Below are positions 7,539 through 14,732 of a stretch of DNA of 16,620 nt, piece after piece. Under the pieces are notes generated by a model. It had not been told where the DNA came from. It was given only the letters and a program-made list of their open reading frames with translations, and did not search any database. The stretch lies in assembly GCA_965660955.1 (NCBI GenBank), contig CBFIBY010000046.1, positions 1 to 16,620 of the forward strand. The letters run 5' to 3'. Source of the stretch: UBA2040 sp965660955 (GTDB lineage: Bacteria > Bacteroidota > Bacteroidia > Flavobacteriales_D > Crocinitomicaceae). Made by a program: the position numbers and the translations under genes. The number at the start of each line of letters is the position of its first letter. The stretch's first letter is position 1.

Positions 7539-8753
7539 ATGAAAAACAATAAAATGAAAAAATCAATACTTGTAGGAGTTCTTTTAGTTAGTTCTCTTGC
7601 ATTCGGACAAAAGAAGAACGTTACTTCAGCAGCCGTTGAATTTCAAGGTAAATATAAGCCAGCTTTAAAATCACAGGATTACGAATTGGCAAAGAAATCT
7701 TTGATTACAGCAAAGGGCTTCATCGATTTGGCAATTGAGCATCCAGATACAAAGGGTGACCAGAAAGCGAATTATTACAAAGGAGCCATTTATTATGCTG
7801 CAGCAAATTTAGCGGCAACAACAGGAGATCAAGAGTTTTTGAAAACGTTTGGTGAAAAAACAGAAGTTTTAAATCAAAGTTGCGATGCCCTTAAATATGC
7901 TTTTACGCTTGGTAAAAAGTACAAGAGTGATGTTGAAGATGTCGCTTACTTGGCGCAAAATGGCTTTTATCAAATTGCCAATGCAGCTTACAACGCAGAA
8001 GAATACAAATCGGCTGCAGATGCATATGGTTGGAGTGCTAAATTCATGTCAGCTATTGGAGCATTAGATACAAGCGCTGTATTTAACACAGGATTTTTCG
8101 CATCGAAGTATGGTGACCACGAATTAGCTGCAAAAAGCTATGAAATGGCTGCATTAGCCGGATATAGAGGTTCTATGTCCTACGCTTTAGCAGCAGGTTC
8201 ATACAGGGACGCTGGAAATCTTGAAAAAGCAAAGGAAATTGTCAATGCTGGACGAAAGCTTTACCCAAATGACAGAGATTTGTTATTGGAATTGGTGAAC
8301 AACAATCTTGCTGCCAACGATCCTGTTGCGGCGGAAGCAGCATTGAATGACGCTATTGCAGCGGATCCTAAAAACAAACAGCTTCATTATACAATTGGTA
8401 CGATTTACATCGATTTGAAGGAGAATGAAAAAGCTGAGATTGCTTTAAACAAAGCTTTGGAAATTGATCCAGAATATATGGATGCTCAATATCAATTAGG
8501 AGCTCACCTTGTATCTTGGGCGGCTGATTTACGAACAGAAGCAAACAACTTGAAACTTGGAGATGCCATGTACGATGTGAAATTAGCACAGAGTAATGAA
8601 ATTTTCGCGAGAGCCGCTGCTCCGCTTGAAAAATACATTAGCAAGAATCCAAATGATGCACCCGTTTTGAAAATCCTTTCTCAATTGTACAAGTCAATTG
8701 GAAACAATGAGAAATTTCAGGAATACAAAAAACGCGCTGCTGAAGCACAATAA
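7539..8753 (+). CDS. Exported tetratricopeptide-repeat protein
   Basis: This 404-residue protein has a Sec signal peptide ending SLAFGQ; cleavage after G23 would leave an N-terminal Gln, a common pattern in Bacteroidota. The mature part is nearly all helical with TPR-like spacing. The clearest units are at about 190-245 (HELAAKSYEMAALAG, then NLEKAKEIVNAGRKLYPND), 247-279 and 281-315 (ENEKAEIALNKALEIDPEYM), and 355-400. TPRs mediate protein-protein contacts; the partner is unknown. An alternative start is the ATG at 7554 (MKKS), which gives a more typical signal peptide. It follows gyrA by 28 bases, possibly with its own -7 element, and a strong terminator closes the unit. As I recall it, a TPR gene behind gyrA is common in Flavobacteriia; this was not checked. 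Codon use looks like that of its neighbours. Confidence 0.85.
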   Translation: MKNNKMKKSILVGVLLVSSLAFGQKKNVTSAAVEFQGKYKPALKSQDYELAKKSLITAKGFIDLAIEHPDTKGDQKANYYKGAIYYAAANLAATTGDQEFLKTFGEKTEVLNQSCDALKYAFTLGKKYKSDVEDVAYLAQNGFYQIANAAYNAEEYKSAADAYGWSAKFMSAIGALDTSAVFNTGFFASKYGDHELAAKSYEMAALAGYRGSMSYALAAGSYRDAGNLEKAKEIVNAGRKLYPNDRDLLLELVNNNLAANDPVAAEAALNDAIAADPKNKQLHYTIGTIYIDLKENEKAEIALNKALEIDPEYMDAQYQLGAHLVSWAADLRTEANNLKLGDAMYDVKLAQSNEIFARAAAPLEKYISKNPNDAPVLKILSQLYKSIGNNEKFQEYKKRAAEAQ

Positions 8754-8773
8754 ACTTTCTACATAGTAGGAAT

Positions 8774-8801
8774 AAGGCGAGATTTATTCTCGCCTTTTTT
8801 T
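8774..8801 (+). terminator. Rho-independent terminator after the TPR gene
   Basis: A 9-bp perfect stem AAGGCGAGA / TCTCGCCTT with a 5-base loop TTTAT ends in a run of seven Ts (8795-8801). It lies about 20 bases after the stop at 8753 and closes the gyrA-TPR unit. Confidence 0.92.
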
Positions 8802-8873
8802 GTAGGTAGTTTGTAGTGATCAGACTCCCCCAAAGTAGGAAGTAAAAAAAAACATCTAAACCACTGATAGCTA

Positions 8874-8904
8874 TTGGATAATTAAAATCATTCCTGTATC
8901 TTTG
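8874..8904 (+). promoter_or_regulatory. rpsA promoter (Bacteroidota type: TTG, 20 bases, TATCTTTG)
   Basis: TTG at 8874-8876 (within ATTGG) and TATCTTTG at 8897-8904 are separated by 20 bases. This fits the primary sigma factor consensus known from Bacteroides and Flavobacterium (TTTG or TTG, 19-21 bases, TAnnTTTG). Transcription would start at about 8909-8911, leaving a leader of about 85 bases before the rpsA ATG. Confidence 0.8.
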
Positions 8905-8915
8905 CACCCCGAATT

Positions 8916-8973
8916 GGACACCCTTGTATTGTCCTTATTATAAACTCTTTTAATTCAGCAAGGTGAATTGAGA
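8916..8973 (+). promoter_or_regulatory. Structured rpsA leader: two hairpins
   Basis: Two inverted repeats lie between the predicted transcription start and the rpsA ATG. The first is GGACA (8916-8920) / TGTCC (8930-8934) with a 9-base loop. The second has a perfect core AATTCA (8952-8957) / TGAATT (8964-8969), extends outward to 8948-8973 through A-U and G-U pairs, and has the 6-base loop GCAAGG. Neither is followed by a T run, so they are not terminators. S1 represses its own mRNA in enterobacteria through leader hairpins; a similar role here is inference. Confidence 0.45.
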
Positions 8974-8995
8974 TACAAAAATTAAAAGCCACAAT

Positions 8996-10783
8996 ATGGC
9001 AGAAACAACACAAACGCAGGGAACTGCAGATTTCGATTGGGAAGCATTACACTTAGATGGATACACCCAAGTAGAAAGATCAGAGTTATCAGACCGATAC
9101 GAAGAAACACTTTCATCAATTGAAGAAAGAGAAGTAATTGAGGGTACGGTAGTAGCTTTGAACAAAAAAGAAGCTGTAATCAACATCGGATTTAAATCTG
9201 AAGGAATTATTGCAGCGAATGAATTCCGTTACAACGAAGACTTGAAAGTTGGAGACAAAGTAGACGTTTACGTTGAATGTCAAGAAGACAAGAACGGTCA
9301 GTTGATCATTTCTCACAAAACGGCTCGTATGCACAAAGCATGGATCCACGTGAACAATGTATTGAAAACGGGAGAAATCATCACAGGATTTGTTAAATGT
9401 AGAACGAAAGGTGGATTAATCGTTGATGTATTTGGTTTAGAAGCATTCTTGCCAGGTTCTCAGATTGATGTGAAACCTATTCGTGATTACGATATCTATG
9501 TTGGTAAAAACATGGAATTCAAAGTAGTGAAAATCAACCAAGAGTTTAGAAACGTAGTTGTTTCGCACAAAGCGTTGATCGAAGCTGAATTGGAAGAGCA
9601 AAAGAAAACAATCATCGCTGGATTGGAAAAAGGTCAAGTATTGGAAGGTATCGTGAAAAACGTTACTTCGTACGGAGTCTTTATCGATTTGGGTGGTGTA
9701 GATGGATTGATTCACATCACAGACCTATCTTGGGGACGTGTTAATCATCCAGAAGAAATCGTTGAATTGGATCAGAAATTGAACGTCGTAATTTTGGACT
9801 TCGATGATGACAAGAAACGAATTGCATTAGGATTGAAACAATTGCAACCACATCCGTGGGATGCATTGGATACTGACATGAACGTTGGAGATAAAATCAC
9901 AGGTAAAGTTGTCGTTATGGCAGATTACGGTGCATTTATCGAAATCGCTCCAGGTGTTGAAGGATTGATTCACGTATCTGAAATGAGCTGGTCTCAGCAT
10001 TTACGTTCAGCACAAGATTTCATCAATGTTGGTGATTCTGTTGAAGCTGTTATCTTGACATTGGATCGTGAAGAAAGAAAAATGTCTTTGGGTATCAAAC
10101 AATTGATGCCAGATCCATGGGAAGGAATCGAAGCGAAATACGCGGTTCAAACTCGTCACAAAGCGAAAGTTCGCAACTTCACCAACTTCGGTGTGTTTGT
10201 TGAATTGGAAGAAGGTGTTGACGGATTGATTCACATTTCTGATTTATCTTGGCAAAAGAAAATCAAGCATCCATCTGAATTCTGCAAAGTAGGAGACGAT
10301 ATGGAAGTTGTTGTTCTTGAAATCGACAGAGAGAACAGAAGAATTTCTTTGGGTCACAAGCAATTGGAAGAGAATCCATGGGAAGTATTCGAAACAATCT
10401 TCGGAGAAGGATCGGTACACCAAGGAACTATCATCGAGAACAAAGACAAATCTGGAATCGTTGCGTTACCATACGGTGTTGAGGGAATTTGTCCTGCTAA
10501 GCACTTGCGTAAAGAAGACGGAAACAATGCGAAAATCGACGATACTTTAGATTTCAAAGTAATTGAATTTAACAAGGATGCGAAGAAAATCGTTGTTTCA
10601 CATACACGTATGTTCGAAGAAGGTGAAGACCGTCCAACTACCAAGAAATCAACAGGTGGTTCGAAAAAAGGTGGAAACACTTCGAATGCAGTTAAAAATG
10701 TAAATAGCTCAAACGAAAAATCTACTTTAGGTGATTTGGATGCGTTATCTGCATTGAAAGAGAAAATGGAAAAAGGGAAGTAA
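8996..10783 (+). CDS. rpsA: 30S ribosomal protein S1
   Basis: S1 binds mRNA on the small ribosomal subunit and helps translation begin. The 595 residues contain six S1 (OB-fold) repeats at about 46-108, 125-193, 213-281, 298-368, 383-455 and 471-540. Repeats 3-5 carry the clearest form, YGVFIDL / YGAFIEI / FGVFVEL followed by GLIH[IV]S[DE][LM]SW. Repeats 1, 2 and 6 are more diverged, as expected for the ribosome-binding and distal domains. A low-complexity Lys/Gly/Ser/Asn segment (about 545-575) and a short helix end the protein. The ATG at 8996 is preceded by an A-rich stretch without a Shine-Dalgarno sequence. The gene is monocistronic: its own promoter, two leader hairpins, and a strong terminator 22 bases after the stop. 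Confidence 0.96.
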   Translation: MAETTQTQGTADFDWEALHLDGYTQVERSELSDRYEETLSSIEEREVIEGTVVALNKKEAVINIGFKSEGIIAANEFRYNEDLKVGDKVDVYVECQEDKNGQLIISHKTARMHKAWIHVNNVLKTGEIITGFVKCRTKGGLIVDVFGLEAFLPGSQIDVKPIRDYDIYVGKNMEFKVVKINQEFRNVVVSHKALIEAELEEQKKTIIAGLEKGQVLEGIVKNVTSYGVFIDLGGVDGLIHITDLSWGRVNHPEEIVELDQKLNVVILDFDDDKKRIALGLKQLQPHPWDALDTDMNVGDKITGKVVVMADYGAFIEIAPGVEGLIHVSEMSWSQHLRSAQDFINVGDSVEAVILTLDREERKMSLGIKQLMPDPWEGIEAKYAVQTRHKAKVRNFTNFGVFVELEEGVDGLIHISDLSWQKKIKHPSEFCKVGDDMEVVVLEIDRENRRISLGHKQLEENPWEVFETIFGEGSVHQGTIIENKDKSGIVALPYGVEGICPAKHLRKEDGNNAKIDDTLDFKVIEFNKDAKKIVVSHTRMFEEGEDRPTTKKSTGGSKKGGNTSNAVKNVNSSNEKSTLGDLDALSALKEKMEKGK

Positions 10784-10804
10784 ATTTCTTTTATCTAGAT
10801 ATAG

Positions 10805-10838
10805 AAAATGCCTTCTCATTTTGGGAAGGCATTTTTTT
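10805..10838 (+). terminator. Rho-independent terminator of rpsA
   Basis: An 11-bp stem AAAATGCCTTC (10805-10815) / GAAGGCATTTT (10825-10835) with a 9-base loop ends in a T run to 10838. The A-rich 5' arm means the reverse strand also shows a stem with a T run, so it could work in both directions. Confidence 0.93.
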
Positions 10839-10897
10839 GTTTATCACATTTCACTGGTCAACCTTTTGAACACGTAATTCTATGTATTTTAGCATGA

Positions 10898-11116
10898 ATG
10901 AATGAGTTGATAGCCCAAAAGATAATTAACGTCTGCACAGCCAAGATTGAGAAAAAGGGACCTAACGTTGGACTTTCCTTTTACGCTTTTTTTGAAAACA
11001 AGAATACAAATCCTGAAGTATTGATGGAAGTTGCCCAATGGTGGATTCTGAAACACAAACTAGATCATTTCGAGAAGGCGACGAAAATCAGACAGATGGT
11101 TTTGGACAAAAAATAG
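10898..11116 (+). CDS. Small conserved-looking protein, 72 residues
   Basis: The 72-residue product has no signal peptide and no membrane segment. It is mixed charged/hydrophobic with a high content of predicted helix and shows distinctive patterns (KIEKKGPNVGLSFYAFF, then AQWWILKHKLDHFEKA). It reminds me of a small uncharacterised family, possibly DUF6500, but I cannot confirm this. The composition is protein-like and the codon use resembles the neighbours, which supports a real gene despite its size. The ATG at 10898 has T at -3 and no Shine-Dalgarno sequence. The gene stands alone after the rpsA terminator; a weak TATTTTAG lies 17 bases before the ATG. It is convergent with the thioredoxin-like gene, 8 bases apart, with no terminator visible between them. 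Confidence 0.7.
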   Translation: MNELIAQKIINVCTAKIEKKGPNVGLSFYAFFENKNTNPEVLMEVAQWWILKHKLDHFEKATKIRQMVLDKK

Positions 11117-11124
11117 CGTATCTC

Positions 11125-11571
11125 CTACTTCGGCAAAACCATTCCCGCCATTCCCAATAAATTATCCTCCGATCGGTAACCCACAAAACTTTTCACCAAT
11201 CTACCTTTTCCGTCAACGAATAAAAGCGTTGGATAAGCACTTACCCGATACGCTCTAGAAACAAATTCTCCATCCGGATCTTTTTCTGCATCGATTTTTA
11301 GGTTGATGAAATTTGCATTGTATTTTTCAGCTACTTTTTCATCTTTGAATGGGCCTCTGGACATCATTTTACAAGGTCCGCACCAAGCGGCGTATACATC
11401 AATAAAAATCAACTTGCCCGTTTGTTGCGCCAAAACTTTAGCTGAATCCAAAGAAATGTTTTGAAACTCTATTCCTGCCGACACCTCTTTTTCGCTGTAT
11501 TGGTCCTTCGAGATAAAAGACAAACAAGCAATCACGCCTGCAATTAATGCTATTCCAAATATTCTTCTCAT
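11125..11571 (-). CDS. Exported thioredoxin-fold protein (possible lipoprotein)
   Basis: The 148-residue protein has an N-terminal MRR plus a hydrophobic stretch (4-20), then a thioredoxin fold. The redox motif WCGPCK is at about 63-68, and the cis-proline is in SAYPT further on. The spacing matches DsbD-gamma or thioredoxin_7-like periplasmic proteins, which reduce or oxidise disulfides outside the cytoplasm. V13-I-A-C16 fits a relaxed lipobox, so the protein may be lipid-anchored; otherwise it keeps an uncleaved anchor. An AAAGGAA sequence lies upstream of the ATG, but such sequences matter little for start choice in Bacteroidota. It diverges from menE across 88 AT-rich bases holding only imperfect -7 elements. 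The substrate is unknown. Confidence 0.85.
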   Translation of the reverse strand: MRRIFGIALIAGVIACLSFISKDQYSEKEVSAGIEFQNISLDSAKVLAQQTGKLIFIDVYAAWCGPCKMMSRGPFKDEKVAEKYNANFINLKIDAEKDPDGEFVSRAYRVSAYPTLLFVDGKGRLVKSFVGYRSEDNLLGMAGMVLPK

Positions 11572-11659
11572 GATGTATTCCTTTCTATTAAAACGTATGC
11601 CGCTTAAAATTATTTAAAATTGTAATTTTACTTTTTAACAAACAAAATTCGTTCCAAGG

Positions 11660-12661
11660 ATGTTCGCGCTCTCCTATTCTTCTGATTTCTTAGACAAAGC
11701 TGAGGTGGATTCCTTGCTGGAACAATTCAGGGATAACGAGACAATATCTGTAAAATCCTCTGGTTCAACAGGTAAGCCCAGCGAGAGTACCTTTACTTAT
11801 CAAACAATAGCGAACTCTGCGAAAGCCACGAATACTTTTTTTCGATTCACAGAAAACACAAAAGCTTTGCTTTGCCTTTCCTCTGAGACAATCGCAGGTA
11901 AAATGATGTTGGCTCGTGCTGTTCAAGGAGATTTTGAAATTGTAGTATCAAAACCCTCCGCACGACCTTTAAAAAACATAGATTCACCTATCGATTTTGT
12001 CGCTATGGTACCACTCCAACTGCAAGAAAGCATACAGCACGATTTGGCAAAACTCAAATCTATTGACACTATTCTCATTGGCGGCGGTCCTATTTCAATT
12101 GAATTGAAGGAAGAATTAAAACAAAACGACATCACGGTTTACCACAGTTTCGGTATGACAGAAACGGTAAGTCACATCGCTTTGCGGAAAGTGGGAGCCG
12201 AAACTGAAGAAGCTTTCACTGCTCTTCCAGGTGTTTCGTTCACCACGAAAAACGATCATTTGGTGATATCCGCGAAGCATTTGAATATCAAGAGTCTATT
12301 AACGAATGACATCGTTGAATTGCTTTCGGACAGTACTTTTATCTGGAAAGGGCGAAAAGATTTCGTGGTGAACTCTGGTGGTTACAAGATTCAGATAGAA
12401 GAAATGGAACGCACCTGTAACGAATATATTGATGTCCCGTTTTTCTTCTGGAAAGAACCCAATGAGAAATGGGGCGAAATGCTTGTACTCTGTTTACTAG
12501 AAAAAGATTCCGTCGACTTGAGTCAACAGGAACTTCCTGCATGGAAAATGCCTAAGAAAATATACAGCTTTTCAAAATTCGTTTATTCTGAAAGCGGAAA
12601 GATATTGAGAAAAAATACGTTTGAACAAACTCCAATTTTTATCCATGAGTCAACATCATAG
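11660..12661 (+). CDS. menE: o-Succinylbenzoate-CoA ligase-like acyl-CoA synthetase (MenE), short form
   Basis: MenE activates o-succinylbenzoate with ATP and CoA in menaquinone synthesis. At 333 residues this protein is well short of the usual 450-490, lacking much of the N-terminal region. It keeps the ANL core motifs: P-loop SSGSTGK (33-39), GGGP (141-144), HSFGMTET (162-169), LLTNDIVEL (213-221, in place of TGD), GRKDFVVNSGGYKI (231-244), and the catalytic lysine K314 in SGKILRK. As I recall, short MenE forms are usual in Bacteroidota. The specificity is inferred from size and motifs; a related AMP-binding enzyme is the alternative. Other men genes are not in the window. The J-domain gene starts inside its last 17 bases. 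Confidence 0.78.
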   Translation: MFALSYSSDFLDKAEVDSLLEQFRDNETISVKSSGSTGKPSESTFTYQTIANSAKATNTFFRFTENTKALLCLSSETIAGKMMLARAVQGDFEIVVSKPSARPLKNIDSPIDFVAMVPLQLQESIQHDLAKLKSIDTILIGGGPISIELKEELKQNDITVYHSFGMTETVSHIALRKVGAETEEAFTALPGVSFTTKNDHLVISAKHLNIKSLLTNDIVELLSDSTFIWKGRKDFVVNSGGYKIQIEEMERTCNEYIDVPFFFWKEPNEKWGEMLVLCLLEKDSVDLSQQELPAWKMPKKIYSFSKFVYSESGKILRKNTFEQTPIFIHESTS

Positions 12662-13487
12662 AAACCTTGGAGTACGGCCAGGTGCCAGCAAAGCGGAAAT
12701 TAAAAAGGCATATCGTCGGATAGCCATGCAGTTGCATCCCGACAAAAACCCGGATCCAAAAGCGGCTGAATTGTTCAATGAATTACAAGATTCGTATGAT
12801 GCGTTGATGAATCCATCGGCTGCCACTTCGACTGCACGAAGCGAACAAAACAACACGGCTAGACAAGAGAAAACGCCTCAAGAAAGAGCTCGAGAAGCGC
12901 GTAGACGATATGAAGAACATATTCGTCGGCAGGAACAAAGCGATGAACGGTATTTTCAGACTCTGACAACAGGAAGAAGAGGGTTGTATTTTAAAATCGG
13001 GATGATAACCTGCGGGATTGTACTGTTAACTGTTATTCTAGATGCATTCCTGCCTCGACAAACATTCCAAGATCAATTCACAACCTTTTCGAAATTGGAT
13101 AGAAAAAAAAATGATATTGGAATAAAAGCTGTGGTGGGAACGGCAGAAAATGGTCAATTTCGTGTTTCTAACGTGCATTACGCCGACCTTTCAACTTATA
13201 CGAATATTCACCTCGAAAAGACCCGCATCTTTCATTTTCCTGTACAAATCATTCATCCTGTTCAAGGAAAACTACTCAAATATAGAATTGAAAGATCCAT
13301 GTGGGCGTTGATGCCTCTTCCCTTATTCCTCTTCATATTTCCAGCTATACTGCTGTTTTACAAAAAAAGAACGGCCTATTTCACCGCATTGTATATGATT
13401 AGTAGTTATTTCGTTTTCCCATTGACAGTGCTCTTTCTATTAACACAGAATCGCTGGTTGCATTTACTCACACTGGGCTATTTTTAG
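12645..13487 (+). CDS. Membrane-anchored J-domain (DnaJ-like) protein
   Basis: The N-terminal 55-60 residues are a J domain with the HPD motif at 31-33 (LHPDKNPDP), which stimulates the ATPase of a DnaK/Hsp70 partner. There is no Gly/Phe region, zinc finger or DnaJ C-terminal substrate domain. Instead come a charged, Arg-rich helix (about 78-102), a membrane helix (114-136), a polar soluble segment of about 80 residues (138-215), and two more membrane helices (219-239 and 244-267). By the J-domain orientation the N-terminus should be cytoplasmic and the 138-215 segment external. I start it at the ATG at 12645, which overlaps menE by 17 bases and gives 280 residues; an upstream TTG at 12621 adds only menE-overlapping sequence. 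It is translationally coupled to menE, but the functional link is unknown. Confidence 0.82.
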   Translation: MSQHHRNLGVRPGASKAEIKKAYRRIAMQLHPDKNPDPKAAELFNELQDSYDALMNPSAATSTARSEQNNTARQEKTPQERAREARRRYEEHIRRQEQSDERYFQTLTTGRRGLYFKIGMITCGIVLLTVILDAFLPRQTFQDQFTTFSKLDRKKNDIGIKAVVGTAENGQFRVSNVHYADLSTYTNIHLEKTRIFHFPVQIIHPVQGKLLKYRIERSMWALMPLPLFLFIFPAILLFYKKRTAYFTALYMISSYFVFPLTVLFLLTQNRWLHLLTLGYF

Positions 13488-13489
13488 AC

Positions 13490-13942
13490 CTAACCTTTCA
13501 TCGCACGGTCCATCGCACGTTGATCGTCTTTGGCTTTTAAATCTTCGCGCTTATCGTGGAGTTTCTTCCCTTTCGCGCAAGCAATTTCCACTTTTGCCCA
13601 ACCCTTTTCGTTGATAAAAACTTTGGTTGGAATAATGGTATTTCCTTTATCTTTCATCCACTTCTCCAGCTTCTTGATTTCGCGTTTGTTCAACAATAGC
13701 TTCCGGTCGCCTTTCGGCTTGTGTGAATAGAAAGAAGAATTTTTATAATCATTGATGAACATGTTCCGAATCCACACTTCATCATTCTGAAAAACACAAA
13801 ATGCCTCAAGAATACTCGCCTTGTTGTTGCGAATGCTTTTGATTTCTGTTCCCGTCAATACCATACCTGCGGTAAACGTTTCCTCCAGATGGTATTCGAA
13901 ACGCGCTTTTTTGTTGCGGATATTTATATTGGGTTTTGTCAT
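13490..13942 (-). CDS. smpB: SsrA-binding protein
   Basis: SmpB binds the tRNA-like part of tmRNA (SsrA) and delivers it to stalled ribosomes for trans-translation. The 150 residues show the OB-fold core: NKKARFEYHLEETFTAGMVL, then GTEIKSIRNNKASI, and the central IRNMFINDY strand. The RKLLLNKREIKKL helix follows, then TIIPTKVFINEKGWAKVEIACAKGKKLHDKRED, and finally a Lys/Arg-rich tail that enters the mRNA channel. I chose the ATG at 13942 (MTKPNINIRNKK); a longer reading frame reaches 14014, but those 24 residues overlap the upstream gene and are not family-like. It starts 2 bases after the stop of the membrane protein gene, so it is probably coupled to it, and ends 2 bases from the opposing J-domain gene. 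The ssrA gene is not in the window. ClpC encoded here belongs to the degradation side of the same quality-control system. Confidence 0.95.
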   Translation of the reverse strand: MTKPNINIRNKKARFEYHLEETFTAGMVLTGTEIKSIRNNKASILEAFCVFQNDEVWIRNMFINDYKNSSFYSHKPKGDRKLLLNKREIKKLEKWMKDKGNTIIPTKVFINEKGWAKVEIACAKGKKLHDKREDLKAKDDQRAMDRAMKG

Positions 13943-13944
13943 CT

Positions 13945-14616
13945 TTATTTCACTAGTTTTTGCGCATTCAATTTCTGCGTTGCTCGAACGCCCAAAAAGA
14001 AGAATATGATGCATCCCAGCATGAGAACATGGCTCAAATCGTCTTTATTCAACCAACGGTGAATGTTGATTTTCATCCCGAAAATAATCGCTGAAGGAAT
14101 CAACACCAAAACACCCAAATAAATAAACTTTACCCCTTGCCAATTATTTCGTGACAAACGAATTCCCAAATAACCGCAGAAAAACAAGTAGGTAATGCTT
14201 GTGTCGATCGCAACGAAGAGAAATTTCTGCGTAACAAAAGCAATAATTAATAAGGTAACTGACTTAATGAGAACGAGTATTTCAATTTTCTTTTGTGTCT
14301 CTCTGGTATTTAACAAACTGATCATGGCAAAGGAGGCATAAATTCCGGCCAACACACCACCTGTCCAACTTGGAAACTTCCCTGGAATTCCTGTGTACTG
14401 AAAAAACAAGTGTCCCAATCCGCCGAAAAGCATTGAAACTCCAAGCACGAGATAAAACATTTTCCACAAATCTTGAAAACGACTCACTCCTTTTTTAAGT
14501 GACCAAAAGGCAAAAAACGAAAAACTCGCCAGTATCCAATTGGTGATAAGCGCCATTGGTTCTTGCAAATTAAGACCTAGCCAACTAAACTCTATGATTT
14601 CTATTCCCATTTTCAT
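13945..14616 (-). CDS. Seven-helix integral membrane protein of unknown function
   Basis: The 223-residue protein has about seven hydrophobic helices (roughly 20-40, 52-72, 84-103, 111-130, 133-153, 162-180 and 195-210) and a Lys-rich cytoplasmic-type end. I do not recognise a named family with confidence (DUF6962 is a guess). Polar residues lie inside or beside helices: E19 and N26 seven apart at helix 1, S61 and H69 in helix 2, D138, and H186, D192-D193, S195 and H196 near helix 7. This recalls CREST-type hydrolases such as alkaline ceramidase, but the match is weak. Starts are possible at 14616 (MKMG) and 14610 (MGIE); an ATG at 14637 lies upstream of the promoter element and is unlikely. 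The -7 element TATATTTG at 14624-14631 sits so close that 14610 is also attractive. smpB follows 2 bases downstream. Confidence 0.75.
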   Translation of the reverse strand: MKMGIEIIEFSWLGLNLQEPMALITNWILASFSFFAFWSLKKGVSRFQDLWKMFYLVLGVSMLFGGLGHLFFQYTGIPGKFPSWTGGVLAGIYASFAMISLLNTRETQKKIEILVLIKSVTLLIIAFVTQKFLFVAIDTSITYLFFCGYLGIRLSRNNWQGVKFIYLGVLVLIPSAIIFGMKINIHRWLNKDDLSHVLMLGCIIFFFLGVRATQKLNAQKLVK

Positions 14617-14623
14617 CAAGGTG

Positions 14624-14631
14624 CAAATATA
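14624..14631 (-). promoter_or_regulatory. Putative -7 element (TATATTTG) for the membrane protein-smpB operon
   Basis: The minus strand shows TATATTTG, an exact TAnnTTTG match, 8 bases before the ATG at 14616 and 14 before the ATG at 14610. It would yield a nearly leaderless mRNA. No -33 element is seen at the right distance, so it is tentative. It lies in the intergenic region that diverges toward recR. Confidence 0.45.
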
Positions 14632-14732
14632 GGGCAAAGCATTGGTTATATTATTCTCGTGAACACAACTTTTTGTTGGTAAATCAATCTGAACGTATGA
14701 GGATGTACTTCGACTTTCTTTATCTTTACCTC

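Noticed and set aside
8802..8873. Possible small gene between the TPR terminator and the rpsA promoter
   Set aside because: No reading frame of useful length with a plausible start; the stretch looks like spacer.
12621..12644. TTG start for the J-domain gene
   Set aside because: The extra eight residues only overlap menE; the ATG at 12645 begins directly before the J domain.
13943..14014. Longer smpB start at 14014
   Set aside because: The 24 added residues are antisense-free but overlap the C-terminus of the upstream membrane protein and do not resemble SmpB, which normally starts just before the NKKARF-type segment.
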